Shown in pieces: positions 21,290 to 32,162 of a DNA stretch of 64,000 nucleotides. Made by a program: the position numbers and the translations under genes. This DNA comes from Nemertoderma westbladi (taxonomy: Eukaryota; Xenacoelomorpha; Nemertodermatida; Nemertodermatidae): assembly GCA_032718475.1 (NCBI GenBank), contig JAUCBJ010004693.1, positions 1 through 64,000 of the forward strand, in the 5' to 3' direction. The notes below the pieces were generated by a model. The model did not search any database and was not told the origin of the DNA. It saw only the letters and a program-made list of their open reading frames with translations. Numbering within the stretch: the first letter of the stretch is position 1; each line of letters begins with the position of its first letter.

Positions 21290-22443
21290 GCACCCCCACC
21301 ATTCGATATCGACTCAGAGCGATCGACCTGGGACCTGTGGAAGGACGAGTGGGAGGCCTTCCTCGTCACGTCCGGCCTGGGCAACCTCCGTGTGACAGAC
21401 ACCTCCGTCCCTCCAGACCCACAAGCCTCCGCGCGACTCCTCACCGCCACCAACCGGCAACGACGCGCCACCCTGACAACGGCCTTCTCGCGGAGCACAA
21501 ATGCCATCGTAAAGGGACTTGGTCTAACCACTGCCGAGAACTCCGATCCCGATACGGTACTCGGGAAGCTCGGCACTCACATCGACGGGGGGGACGAACA
21601 AGCGAGTCCACCGCCAGGAACTCGCCCGCCGAAACCGCCTCCCGGAGGAACCACCCGAAACATTCCTGGTGCACCTCCGCGACATCGCCACCAAATGCGG
21701 TTTCGCAGTGCTTCCCACTGCCGATGCCCATACAAACGATCGCCTCCTGGATCAGCTCATCGCTGATTCCACGACCAGGAGGTGACCGAACACCTTCTCC
21801 GCCTCCCCGCTGGAAGTTCCCTCACCGACGCACTGCAACTAGCGCAGGCCGTGTGGGCCGCCCGGAAAGATGCCGCCTCCTTCGCGAACCCCGCACCCGC
21901 ACCGTCTGCAGCTCGGCGCCTGCAGCACTGCGCCCCCGGCAACCCGAACGAGGGCGCTCAGGCCGTCCCCGCGGCACTACTTCCAGTGCCCGCTGCCCCC
22001 AGTGCGGTTATCCGCCCCACCCCATCGGTAAACGGTGTCCCGGTCTCGATGCGACCTGCCGTCACTGTGGCAACATGGGACACTACGACCGGATGTGTCC
22101 CCGCCGACCAAACACCAACATGACATCTGGGGCACCTAACCACACCAACCCGGACTCCGACTTCTCTTCGACCAACCTCGCCGAGGTTTGGTCCCTCCTC
22201 GCCGGCGCCGAACTGACTGATGCCCCACTCGTGTCAGCGATGGAGCAGCTGGAGCCGCTGGAGACCGTCACAGTCGGGTTCCAGGTTGCCGCCAACACCT
22301 CCTTCGGCATCCGCGAGCTCCAATTCCTCCCCGATTCCGGAGCCAACATAACTGGAATCCCGCTCCGTACGTTTCTCGCCTTCGGGGGGGCGGTTGGCCA
22401 ACCTACAGCAACCAGTCCCTGCCCCACAGGCCCCCAAACTCGC
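21290..22443 (+). pseudogene. Ty3-type gag and protease, frameshifted
   Basis: In successive frames: FDIDSERSTWDLWKDEWEAF and LLTATNRQRRATLTTAFS (capsid-like start), PETFLVHLRDIATKCGF and RLLDQLIAD, EHLLRLPAGSSLTDALQLAQ, then two CCHC zinc knuckles (CPQCGYPPHPIGKRC and CRHCGNMGHYDRMC, about 21987-22102) that would bind the genomic RNA. An aspartic protease active site follows (LQFLPDSGANITGIP, about 22320-22362). At least two frame changes separate the capsid part from the knuckles. The frame ends at TAA 22444 shortly after the protease, well short of a normal protease-RT junction. Confidence 0.82.
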
Positions 22444-22465
22444 TAATGGCAGTAGGACTGGCTGG

Positions 22466-24231
22466 TCGTTCAAAGGGATCTGAAGGGGTTCCACCAGGTG
22501 GAACTGGACACCGCGAGCTGGAAGTTGACCACCTTCGTCACCCCGCATGGTCGCTACCGGTACCACAGGATGCCCATGGGATGGCATGGCAGTTCGGACG
22601 TTTTCAACGCCCGAATGGCCAAGGCCCTGCACGGCGTCCCCAACATCGCCAGGATCGTGGAGGACATCCTGGTGTATTCCGACACCGAGCAAGACCACGA
22701 GGAAGCCATCGCCTGGGTTCTCGCAGCCTGCGACGCCACAGACATCTCGATAAACACCAAGAAGGTGCAGTTCTGCCTTCCCGAGGTGAGATTTGGCGGC
22801 TATGTAATCTCACACAGCCAGCACCGCATCGACCCGGAGCTCACGGACGACCTTCGTCACTTCCCCATCCCGACATGTCGGAAAGAACTCCGATCCTTCC
22901 TCAGCCTGGCTCAGCAACTTGGCAACTCCACCGCCGAGATCACCCAACTGGTGGAGCCCCTCCGCAGCCTGAACTCCAACTACTCCGCTTGGTTGTGGCT
23001 CCCCCAGCACCAGGCTGCGTTCGAGGCGACCCGCACCGCACTCTCCACCGCATGCTACCTCTCCGGGTTCCATCCCGATCGTCGTACCGACGCGCCAACG
23101 CGATCCAGTTTACCACGCCCTCCTCAACGTCATCCAAGAGGGTTGGCCGATCTCAAAACACAACGTGGTCGACGACCAACTCCGGCCCTACTTCGTCCAC
23201 CGCGCCGACCTGATGATCCACGAGGGGGTGATCTAAAAGGCCCTCAACTTTACATCCCCGTTGAGTTACGCCGCACAACCCTCCAACAGCTACACGCCAC
23301 CCACCAGAGGCTGAACATGACTCGGGATTGTGCGACCAGGTCGGTCTGGTGGCCATCCCTACTGAACGACATCCAACAAACAGTAAATCGATGCCGTTCC
23401 TGCCAGACCAACCTCCCCACCCACGCCCCCGAGCCCCTCCAACACAACCCGGAGGCCACAAGGCCCTTCCAGCGCACCCATGCCGACCTCTTCCAGGTCG
23501 GCGCCATTAAATACTTAGTGGTCACCGACGAGTATACCGGCTGGCCCACGCTGTACCGCCTCAACTCAGACACAACATCTCGCGCGATCATCGACTGCCT
23601 CCGCCACCTCTTCCTCGCCACCGCCGTCCCTACAATCCTCCACCCCGGCGGTGGCCCCCAATTCGTATCCAACGAAGTCCGCCAGTTCCTCCACCAGTGG
23701 AGGGTCCAGCTCGAGCCCTCCAGCCCCTACCTGGCGCGCACCAATGGCCGCGCCGAGGCCGCGGTCAAGGCCATGAAGAAACTCATCCTGGGGGCCAACT
23801 ACGACTCGGACGCAATCGCGCAGGGGATCCTGGCTTTCCGCAACACCCCACGCTACGGTGGTCAATCCCTTGCTGAGCTCCTGTACGGTCGCAACGTCCG
23901 GGAGGCCCTCCCCGTCCACTTCACCTCCTTCACCCCCAAGTGGCGCCAAACATTCAGGGAGCTGGACGAGGTGGCTGCCACCAACCGCAACGAACTACAG
24001 GCGAACTATAACCGCCACACACGCCCACTGAAAACACTCCTGGTCGGCCAGCCGGTTACCATTCAAGACCCCACCACTAAGCGTTGGACTGGCCTTGGAA
24101 CCGTGGTCGAGGCCCTCCCCAGCCACGACTTCCACGTGCGCCAAGAGAGCGGGCGAATTGTGCGACGGAACCGCGTCCTTTTGCGTGTCCGCACATTCAG
24201 CACGCCCCCTAGCGGCCCGCGCGCCCCCTAG
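22466..24231 (+). pseudogene. Ty3-type RT remnant and integrase
   Basis: Opens mid-RT at DLKGFHQVELD, with KLTTFVTPHGRYRYHRMPMG and the catalytic box RIVEDILVYSD, where the usual VDD/LDD reads VED. Then come FGGYVISHS, the RT connection, and an abrupt jump (frame change about 23070-23240; YHALLNVIQEGWP and YFVHRADLMIHEG lie in another frame) to the integrase zinc-binding domain (LHATHQRLNM ... CRSCQ). The RNase H domain is essentially absent. The integrase core has HADLFQ (first Asp), then HPGGGPQF where SDxGxQF is expected (second Asp lost), then GRAEAAVKAMKK (Glu present). The tail, ending about 24231, is followed by three ~18-bp CGCGCCCCCTAGCGGCCCG repeats (about 24205-24256). Confidence 0.85.
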
Positions 24232-24588
24232 CGGCCCGCGCGCCCCCTAGCGGCCCGCCCGCCCCACCCCCTACGTCTGCCCAACCTGAGCCCACACTGC
24301 CATCACATCTCGCCCCACCAACACCCCCGACTCAAACGCCACACGATCCACCAACACAGAGGCCATGGTCCACCGTTGCCTCTCCACAACCAACCAACCC
24401 GACCCATACTCGTTCTGGCAGACTCGTCCAACCGCCAGCATATTATGGTTATGGTAATGAATAGAAGACCCACCCCTATGGCTCGCCCCATCCCCTGTGT
24501 AGTAGACTTGTAGTAGACTCGCCTCGATGGCTCGCCCCCACCTGCCGAACTAGATCGCACTTAGCCCACCCCCTTCGCCGAAGGGGTA

Positions 24589-24704
24589 TGTGTAGTAGAC
24601 TCGCCTCGATGGCTCGCCCCTTGTCTGGTATCTGTATGCGTTATGGATATACCGGGATACTGACTTACTGAATATACGGGCGACCGGTACCAGACAGCTA
24701 GTCA
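24589..24704. repeat. 3' LTR, 116 bp
   Basis: Begins TGTGTAGTAGACTCGCC, matches the left LTR for its first ~75 bp through ATACTGAC, then has the 36-bp segment in the opposite orientation, flanked by CTGAC and GTCAG. Fragments of the same LTR start (GTAGTAGACTCGCC) also occur at about 24499-24538. Confidence 0.85.
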
Positions 24705-25000
24705 GACTCCATAAATTGTAGAAACTGATACCAGAAACGATATCACAGACCAGAAAAACCACATAGCAATATCTTTAGTTAGGTCTGGTGTATTTTTTTA
24801 TATTTTGACAGACAGAATAAGAAGACAGACAAACAGACAGACGGACAGATAGGACTAGACTCAATAAATTTTAGAAACTGATACCATAAATGAAATCTCA
24901 GACCAGGAAAACCCCATAGCCAAAAGTTTTAGCTAAATGTAGTGAGATTTTTTACACTGTATTTTCACAAACAGACAAAAAACAGACTAACCGACAATTT
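24705..25000. repeat. Right part of the inverted ~145-bp array
   Basis: Continues the unit that the Ty3 element interrupted (CATAAATTGTAGAAACTGAT..., then a second unit with GACGGACAGATAGGACTAGA). Confidence 0.85.
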
Positions 25001-25789
25001 AGATTCTTAATCTTATCTAAAGTGACAGAAAGGCCACGCTAATAAAATAAACATAATTTAACTAACTTTGGTGCATATTTTGTAACTAATTGTATAATTA
25101 AAGGCGTTTGAAATCGCAACACTAAACTTGATTGCCGTCCCCATAGCAACAGGATCTAAAAATCAGATAAAAAAGATTGTCATTATTTCGTAAATGAACT
25201 ACATTGACTTTGTAGAAGATTTCAGTACATTGTGTCATGTTGTTTTGCAGTTGCTATGCTTTAAATTAGAATTACGTGGTCCTTAGCAACTAGGTCGTTA
25301 TTTAAAAATGCCCAAAGTCAAAAATGTTATAATCGCCATTTCCTCATTAATTGGGACCTATAGAACTCAAAACATCAAAAAAATTGAATCCGTCCAAAAA
25401 TTTTCGGTATATACCATTGTGGCTGCCGGACTATACTCTCGCAAGGTTCTATTATATATTGCATATTAACTAACCCTTATTAATGTGTATAATCGATATA
25501 CTCTAATACGTGTATAATTACTATATCATACAGAAATACTAATACTGTAGCTATTGTTTTTATGGTTGAATGTTTTAGAATTTAGTGCAATGATACTTAG
25601 AATATAATATAATAACTATTACACCATGTCCCATAATACACCATGTCCCAGAATATAGTGTCGTAATTCAGTGACACGCCCCCCCCCCCCCCCCCCCCCC
25701 CTAATTTTTCTACAAATCGTAATGAGATTGCATGAAATTTGAAACAGATATAGTTTCACCTCCCGACCACACACTGGGTGAGCCAGAAT
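25001..25789. other. AT-rich spacer with a C23 run
   Basis: No coding feature. A run of about 23 cytosines lies at 25679-25701 beside two CACCATGTCCCA copies (about 25622 and 25640). Confidence 0.5.
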
Positions 25790-26050
25790 TTTTATTTTTG
25801 CTTTCAATCTTTAGCTACAAGCGTTTTAAAAAAGTGTCTCCAGCTATATTACACCAGTTACACCGCAGTTATTCTTCTACCTTATAGCTGTTTGTTGGTA
25901 CCAATGGAAAGCTGGCCATGCAAGGATTCCAAATATGTAACACAATTTGAATTTCGTTGAAAAATAGCTGAGATATGAGCATCCAAATGTTGCATGGTTT
26001 TGCAACGACGCGAGGCTATTTTATTCTACTGTATTAATAAATAAAATTTA
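25790..26050. repeat. ~260-bp repeat copy 1 (direct pair with 26915-27180)
   Basis: Shares, in order, AAGCGTTTTAAAAAAGTGTC, CAATRGAAAGCT, TGCAAGGATTC, ATTTCGTTGA, GAGATATRRGC and TTTATTCTA with 26915-27180. The copies are diverged but collinear. Confidence 0.75.
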
Positions 26051-26052
26051 AA

Positions 26053-26477
26053 ATAAATAAAGGGAAAGGAGCAGGTTACAGAGGCGGGATTTTCTAACCA
26101 AAACAATAAACAATCACTTTACCAAATGAAGGAAAGGAGCAGGTTACATAGATGGTATTTTCTAACCAAAACAATTAACGATAACATTACCAATTGAGAG
26201 AAAGGAGCAGGTTACAGAGGCGGGATTTCCTAACCAAAACAATAAACGATCACTTAACTAATTGAGGGAAAGGAGCAGGTTACAGAGGCGGGATTTTCTA
26301 ACCAAAACAATAAACGATCACTTAACTATAACCAAAACAATAAACAGTCACTTTACTAAATGAAGGAAAGGAGCAGGTTACAGAGGCGGGCCTTTCTAAC
26401 CAAAACAATAAACGGTCACTTTACCAAATCAGGGAAAGGAGCAGGTTACAGAGGCAGGATTTTCTAACCAAAACAAC
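26053..26477. repeat. ~68-bp minisatellite, 6 units
   Basis: Unit: GGGAAAGGAGCAGGTTACAG, AGGCGGGATTTTCTAACC, AAAACAATAAACGATCAC and an AATTGA-type linker. Unit starts lie near 26060, 26129, 26197, 26265, 26362 and 26430; the fourth unit has an internal partial duplication. The same unit occurs inverted at 32163-32458. Confidence 0.92.
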
Positions 26478-26631
26478 CGGTCAGCCGGTCAGCCTACCAT
26501 TACCGTATTTAGATGGTAGGCTACACAATAGGCTTACAGCAGTACCGGTGCCGGAACCGGTACTAAAATACCTGCTTTATACCTACATCTGTACATACAA
26601 TACAGCAATACTGCAAAATAGTGTTCTATAT

Positions 26632-26830
26632 ACTAATACCGGTACTGATAGCCTGCGAGAACAGCAGTAGAGAAACCGGTAGAATGGAACCTAACGGTAA
26701 ATTTCTGGAGGACATACAAAGTCAAAAAAAACTAATACCGGTACTGATAGCCTGAGAGAACAGCAGTAGAGAAACCGGTAGCATGGAACCTAACGGTAAA
26801 TTTCTGGAGGACATAAAAAGTAAAAAAAAA
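26632..26830. repeat. ~100-bp tandem duplication
   Basis: ACTAATACCGGTACTGATAG through GGAGGACATA and an A-rich end is repeated twice with few differences (GCCTGCGAG/GCCTGAGAG; GGTAGAATGG/GGTAGCATGG). Confidence 0.9.
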
Positions 26831-26914
26831 GGACATCATGAGTGATTTAAACCTTTATCATGTTGCTTGTAATTTGAAACACAACTGGTTCCATTCACCG
26901 TGGTTGTTACCATG

Positions 26915-27180
26915 AAGCCGGAATTTTAGATTTCGCTTTTAAATGTTTTTTATAAGCGTTTTAAAAAAGTGTCTTTTGCGAAATCGCACCTTCCGTATCG
27001 TGGACATTCTTCACATTAGTCGTAATTTTTTTCATATCAATAGAAAGCTTGCGTTGCAAGGATTCGAAATATGTAGCAATATCTGAATTTCGTTGAGAAA
27101 CAACTGAGATATAGGCGTTCAAAGATTGCAAGAAGTATTGTACGCTGCAGGCAGTTTATTCTATTTAATAAATACACAAT
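26915..27180. repeat. ~260-bp repeat copy 2
   Basis: Collinear with 25790-26050. Together they bracket the minisatellite and the 100-bp duplication. Confidence 0.75.
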
Positions 27181-27527
27181 ATTCTGGAACAATTTGTTTA
27201 TGTATGATTAGCTACGCAATATAACTTTTATATACTTTTATAACTTTTATATACTTTTATATACGAATATTGAACTAAAGAAAAAAAATAAAGAAAAGTT
27301 AAATGTGTTTATCTACGCAATAGAGTGGTTTAATTTACAAATAGCTATCGGTTACGAATAGCTATGTAATAGTTATTCGCCTCAACATTGCACAAGTAAA
27401 GACACCGTAGAAAGACTACAACTATACTCTATACAAAACGTATACTCTATTGTTCGAAACATCAAACTGTCGTTGTTGATTGTTCAACTTTAAGTCATTT
27501 AATCTTAAAAGCATATAAACCAAGAAT

Positions 27528-28965
27528 ATGCCCATGTGTCGCACCCCTCCACGACTGCATCCCCATACTCGCAGCAAAGGACAAGCACCATCACTCCCTG
27601 AAACTGGGATGGCAAAAATCGCGAATGGATCAACTCAACCAGGGATTGGTGAAACCCGGAGAGAATCAACTGATATCCGTTGCGAATTCACGGAGATCCG
27701 GTGCGAATCTACTGGAACTAAAACCGCGAAATTCGGAAATGAACCTACTGAAACTGGGACTGGCGAAATCCGGAGTGAATCGACTGATATTCTGAGCGAA
27801 TTCGCAGAGATCCAGAGCGAATCCACTGTAACAGGAACCGCTAATTTCGGAAAAGGTACTACAAACTGGGTAGGCCCGGGAAACCATACAACATATGACC
27901 TAGTCTGTAGTACCAGTATACCAAGTTCAGGTAATGAACAATATCAGGATATGCAATCCTCTCCAACTGTGACTGTAGATATAAATGCATCTGATTCTGC
28001 TACTAATTCTTTTAAACCTAGTAGTGTAGCAATAAATCCTAATGCAAAACCAGATATTCCACTAAGGTCATCGAACTTGACACCAACACCATCCAAAACA
28101 ATAGTGGCATATCATATTTGGTCAGAGGACCTTAACATTAAATCAGTCACAATACTGGACAATCATTCTCCATGCAATTCAAAGAGCAAAAAGCTCTCTG
28201 CTGAAGAAATCAACAAACAAATTTATGAAATAGCTCGAAAAATACATATTGCAGACACATCTGACTTTTACTATGGTATCTCATAACCCACACAAACGGA
28301 CCTAAGATCATTAACTAAGGACAATTTAATAACCAATGGAGCAATTAATGCCTTCTGCTGGATGTTAGAACGTAGCATGCCAAATGTGGCTTGGGTTAGT
28401 GATGAATTGTCTCAGAAACTTCAACATAAAGACTACAACAAAGTTGAGGCCACGAAATACATTGCCAGAAACTACTTCAACTATCAAGCAGCTATGAAAA
28501 ACAAGACAGTGAATCCAACTGAATTCATTTTCATCCCAGAATGTTCAAACTCACATCACGTTCTCCATGTAGTTCACATAACTAACAAAACAATCTTTAA
28601 GCTATGCCCTCTCTGCAACAATAAACCCAATGACGTCACACACAGAATATGTGCAGTATTCAACAAAATGGATGAACAATATAGAAAGAAAACTTACTTA
28701 CAGACCATAGCAAAGAACCCGTGGAAATGCATTGACTCAATAAACTGTTCACGTCATCTTCAGTAACAAACTAACAAGTTATGATTGTGGAATTTTTTTG
28801 CCTATATGCTGCAGCCTTAGCTCATAATGAAATCTCCATTCACGAAAATATGCTTGACTCCTCAACTGCACTTTGCCAAATGCCTCATGTCTCTTGGCAT
28901 GGACAGCCTTTCTATCTTCCAAAAAGTCCTCTTCAACCATATTGAAAAAACCCTAATAGGTGACA
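27528..28965 (+). pseudogene. Ulp1/SENP-type (C48) cysteine protease gene, broken
   Basis: Residues up to about 110 are Arg/Glu/Ser/Thr-rich with repeats (TDIRCEFTEIRCEST; TDILSEFAEIQSEST), then WVGPGNHTTYDL, a low-complexity linker and SAEEINKQIYEIARKI. An in-frame TAA (28284-28286) is followed in the same frame by LTKDNLITNGAINAFCWMLE, the usual start of a Ulp1 domain (xLxDxxINxF). Next come IFIPECSNSHHVLHVVHITN (catalytic His in the SHxxLxVV box) and, after LQ* at 28764, in shifted frames, the box QTNK..YDCGIF..YAAALAHN (about 28770-28830) with the oxyanion Gln and catalytic Cys (DCG). Such proteases cleave ubiquitin-like modifiers. Ulp1 domains are also frequently carried by DNA transposons (e.g. 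Zisupton/KDZ and some Mutator-type elements). The stop, a second stop and the T-run frameshift make it a pseudogene. A related N-terminal relic lies at 11823-12542. Confidence 0.72.
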
Positions 28966-29552
28966 TCATTGGTGTTAAATGCACAATAATAAACAGAAGA
29001 TCACTCGATGAGTTAGCTCTGGATGTAGCCGAATTTGCCCTTGTTATAGCAAACGAGGCACTCAACCACACCTTTAAAAAACGTATCAATGCTTCATCAA
29101 CAGATGCTGTTGGTCTCTTAGAACTTATTCATCTTGTCACTAATCTACAAATAGAGGTTAAATCTCTAGGAATAGCTTGCAGTGAGGTATCTGACCTTGC
29201 AAACAAACTAAAGAAATCTGATGAAAAGGTTAATCTCCTGGAGAATGAAATCAAAAACATAGAAAATGTTATAAATATTCAAAGGACACACATTTCAACC
29301 CCATCTAAGAAACGAACGAAAATAAAGAAACTTACTAAAAAAACTACAAATAAAACTACAAAAAGGAAAAACTCTAACACAGACAACTGCCATACATCAG
29401 ACATAGACTCGGACAGTAGTAACATCCAACAGGAGAGCTCTGGCGGCACTACCACCAGTACTGAATATTTAATGAGAATCAATTTTTTATGCCGTTTTAA
29501 TTACTTTAGATCAATTAAAGACACAATTATTAAAGCAAATCACTTGAACTAA
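28827..29552 (+). CDS. Unrecognised 241-aa ORF with coiled coil and Lys/Thr-rich tail
   Basis: An open frame of 242 codons overlapping the 3' end of the protease domain. Up to about residue 45 it is an out-of-frame reading of the protease gene, so the true beginning may be later. The middle has ALDVAEFALVIANEALNHTF and a heptad-like segment (LQIEVKSLGIACSEVSDLAN, LKKSDEKVNLLENEIKNIEN) that should form a coiled coil. A basic stretch (KKRTKIKKLTKKTTNKTTKR) suggests a nuclear signal or nucleic-acid contact, and an acidic Ser-rich run (DIDSDSSNIQQESSGG) follows. No family is recognised. It could be the second protein of the element that carries the protease. Confidence 0.4.
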   Translation: MKSPFTKICLTPQLHFAKCLMSLGMDSLSIFQKVLFNHIEKTLIGDIIGVKCTIINRRSLDELALDVAEFALVIANEALNHTFKKRINASSTDAVGLLELIHLVTNLQIEVKSLGIACSEVSDLANKLKKSDEKVNLLENEIKNIENVINIQRTHISTPSKKRTKIKKLTKKTTNKTTKRKNSNTDNCHTSDIDSDSSNIQQESSGGTTTSTEYLMRINFLCRFNYFRSIKDTIIKANHLN

Positions 29553-30138
29553 TTAAAAACTATAATAGAATGGGGTATGTGGATTACATATGTATAATTT
29601 TTAAGTATAATTATTGAAGTCTTATACTGTAAAACAATTAATTTCCTTTAACAGGCAGGTTGAAAGTGCTGTTTTTACCGTAATCAATTTAATTAACTAA
29701 TTAACTGCTATTATCTTACCTTCTCGAAGGCCACACGAAACTTCAACTTGGAAAATTTCTAAACTTTTGCCAAACAACATGTGTACCAAGTTTGGATAGA
29801 TTTCATCGAAGATTGGCCGAGTTATTAACGTTTAAAATTGAACACTGCAAAAAAAGCGACAGAACGACACGTTCATGGGGCCTTCGCGCAGCACGAGGCC
29901 CAGTTATGAAATACAAATTAAAACTGAGCAACTGTATCACAAAATCAGTATTTGAGAAATTTAACCACACCACCAATCAATCAAAGAAAGGGGGACAGTA
30001 CGTGTTCAGCCCTTTTAATCTGCACCCCCCCCCCCCCCTTCCCCTTCCCACCAACCAATACATAACCGCGACATCTACCACCCACGGGCTGACAGGCGGA
30101 AGGGTAGCACAAACTTATTTCCAATCGCACGTTCAATA
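29553..30138. other. Non-coding segment with a dispersed repeat and C15 run
   Basis: About 29740-29815 is the reverse complement of a phrase also found at 9858-9930 (CCAAACTTGGTACACATGT and AAAAGTTTAGAAATT), so a dispersed repeat. A C-run of about 15 lies near 30027-30041. A 122-codon frame at 29792-30160 does not look coding. Confidence 0.45.
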
Positions 30139-30490
30139 TGCGAAGCCATGTGGTTTATAGGAATATAATAAACGCAGTACTCGTCTTCATTATAAGCCTC
30201 GTTGAGTTCGTCCTGTTTTGTATTTAAATATATTTCTTAAACGCAGGCTGATGATCTTTTTAATAATAATAACAAGGGATGCGGTCAATATGTGAAGCCA
30301 GGTGGTTTATATAATAATAATAGTCAATGCAGTACTCGTCTTCATTATAAGTCTCGTTGTGCTAGTCCTGTTTTGTATTTAAATATCTTTCCTAAACGAA
30401 GACTGGCGATCTTTATAATGCGTTCAATAGGCGAAGCCAGGTATGGTTTTGATTAATAGGAATATAGTCTACGCAGCACTCATTCCTCAT
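30139..30490. repeat. ~145-bp tandem repeat, about 2.4 units
   Basis: GYGAAGCCAKGTGGTTTAT, GCAGTACTCGTCTTCATTATA and TCCTGTTTTGTATTTAAATA recur; starts lie at about 30139, 30292 and 30432. Confidence 0.88.
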
Positions 30491-31678
30491 GAGCCGGAGT
30501 TATAGTGTGGCAATGTAGATGCAGTAGTTGCACCCGACCAGCCGGAAACTCGGAGCAATAGGCCTACTGCTTGTACAATGCGTGTCAATTTCAACACCGC
30601 CGGGCACTGGTTGATGGCAGAGTGAGATTAAAAAACCGGATTTCATCCTCGGTTACGGTTAGTCCAGTTTGCCCGTAGCGGCAGCGATACCGAAAGTCGA
30701 GGTCAACAGAATGATCAATCATTCTGTTTTGAATTGGTTGTTTTAGTTAAATTATATTAATATTGTGTTTAAAATAATATACCACTGAAGACGCGCGGGA
30801 AGCGTGAAATAGCTATATGGTAAACTAACAATATTTTATATTAGCCGTGGCTCAAGACCCTTACTCGTCATTAATATTTATAATTTGAGTATGCTTACGC
30901 CACGAAAGGCATCGTTCCATTACATTAACTCGCTTGATAAAAAGGGGGTAGAATGTAACTACATTATATTAATTTGTTAAGGCATGCCAAGGCAGAACCA
31001 TGTAACCCTAATGTGATAATGACACTCCATGTAACTATAAGAGCGTACACCATGTATCTCATGCGAGTTACATTGCTTTGGCTTAGGAACAGCTGTTGAA
31101 ATTTATATAATTTACATGATGTAATATAATTAAACTGGTTAGAATTTGTAAGGTAAATCCATGTAATTCGAAAATCAAAATAATTTTTTAAATAGCTAGC
31201 TTAAGTTTGGAGCTCTAAGACTTTCTATGTATTTAAATAAACTATTTGGCTAAACTTTAGTGTTGAAAATGTTCACACAGACATTCACATGTTTTCGTGC
31301 GGATTCGTTAACTTTAGGTTGATTTTTCTCAAAACTCGATTTTTTGAGTTACATGGTTTTGCCTTAGGAGGGCAGTACTAAGGGCAGTCCTAAACATCAG
31401 CCAGAGACAACACATGACAAACGCCGAGCTTTATGGTATAATATGTACCACCTGTATAAACCACCCTCTGTGAACGCAGATTAAGATTCAGTGGGCACTG
31501 CTGGCGAAGTAAAGACGAGGTCATACCAGATCTAATTTTCTGGGAACCAACACAAGTAAAGCGTAGCCGGCTATGACATTATATAGACCCACTTTAAGGG
31601 ACACTGGACTTTGGAGAAACAAAATTGCGACAATTATGGAGAATCAGGCTATATCATAAATCCGTACCCTTGATAAAA
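30491..31678. other. Unassigned AT-rich spacer
   Basis: No ORF, tandem repeat or RNA gene that I can support in this 1.2 kb. Confidence 0.4.
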
Positions 31679-32045
31679 ACCGTTCCCCCCTCGCCAAATC
31701 TTGTGGGAAGACTCCAAAAAATTTAACAGTCATTTTTCAACCTATAGTAACCAACTTAAAATAAAAAAATTTCAATATGTCATCTTTTTCCGCTTCGCGC
31801 AGCACGAAACATAATCATTGATTTTTGTTTTTTTTCTGAATTTTACTTTTTTTTCAAACCGTTCCCCCCTCGCCAAATCTTGTGGGAACGCTCCAAAAAA
31901 TTTAACAGTGATTTTTCAACCTATAGTAACCAACTTAAAACAAAAAAATTTCAATATGTCATCTCTTTGTCATCAATATGTCATCGCTTCGCTCAGCACG
32001 AAAAATAATCATTGATTTTGGGTTTTTTCTGAATTTTATTTTTTT
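31679..32045. repeat. ~180-bp tandem duplication
   Basis: ACCGTTCCCCCCTCGCCAAA ... AATTTAACAG ... CCTATAGTAACCAACTTAAA ... TTCAATATGTCATC ... GCAGCACGAAA ... TTCTGAATTTT is present twice (starts 31679 and 31858), the second copy with a small internal repeat of the ATATGTCATC phrase. Confidence 0.92.
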
Positions 32046-32162
32046 CCAAACGTCTAATGCAAAGTATTTTCCTCAGTAGTATTTTATTACTAGTAGTATT
32101 TAAAGTATTACACTACAGTATATAGACACCCTGACCTGTTGTTTTAATCATTAATGGTTAAA

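Larger units (their letters stand above)
21054..24704 (+). mobile_element. Ty3/Gypsy-type LTR retrotransposon, internally deleted, GACTC duplication
   Basis: Starts TGTG (21054) and ends GTCA (24704), flanked on both sides by GACTC (21049-21053 and 24705-24709). An intact ~145-bp array unit at about 24850 shows the uninterrupted target (GACTAGACTCAATAAATT). Coding order is gag (zinc knuckles), protease, RT, integrase, as in Ty3/Gypsy. It is GC-rich throughout, unlike the AT-rich surroundings. Much of the RT fingers and the RNase H are missing, several frames are broken and two catalytic Asp residues are replaced, so this copy is dead. Confidence 0.88.

Noticed and set aside
29792-30160. 122-codon frame
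   Set aside because: Runs from a dispersed repeat through a C-homopolymer into a tandem repeat; no protein-like features.
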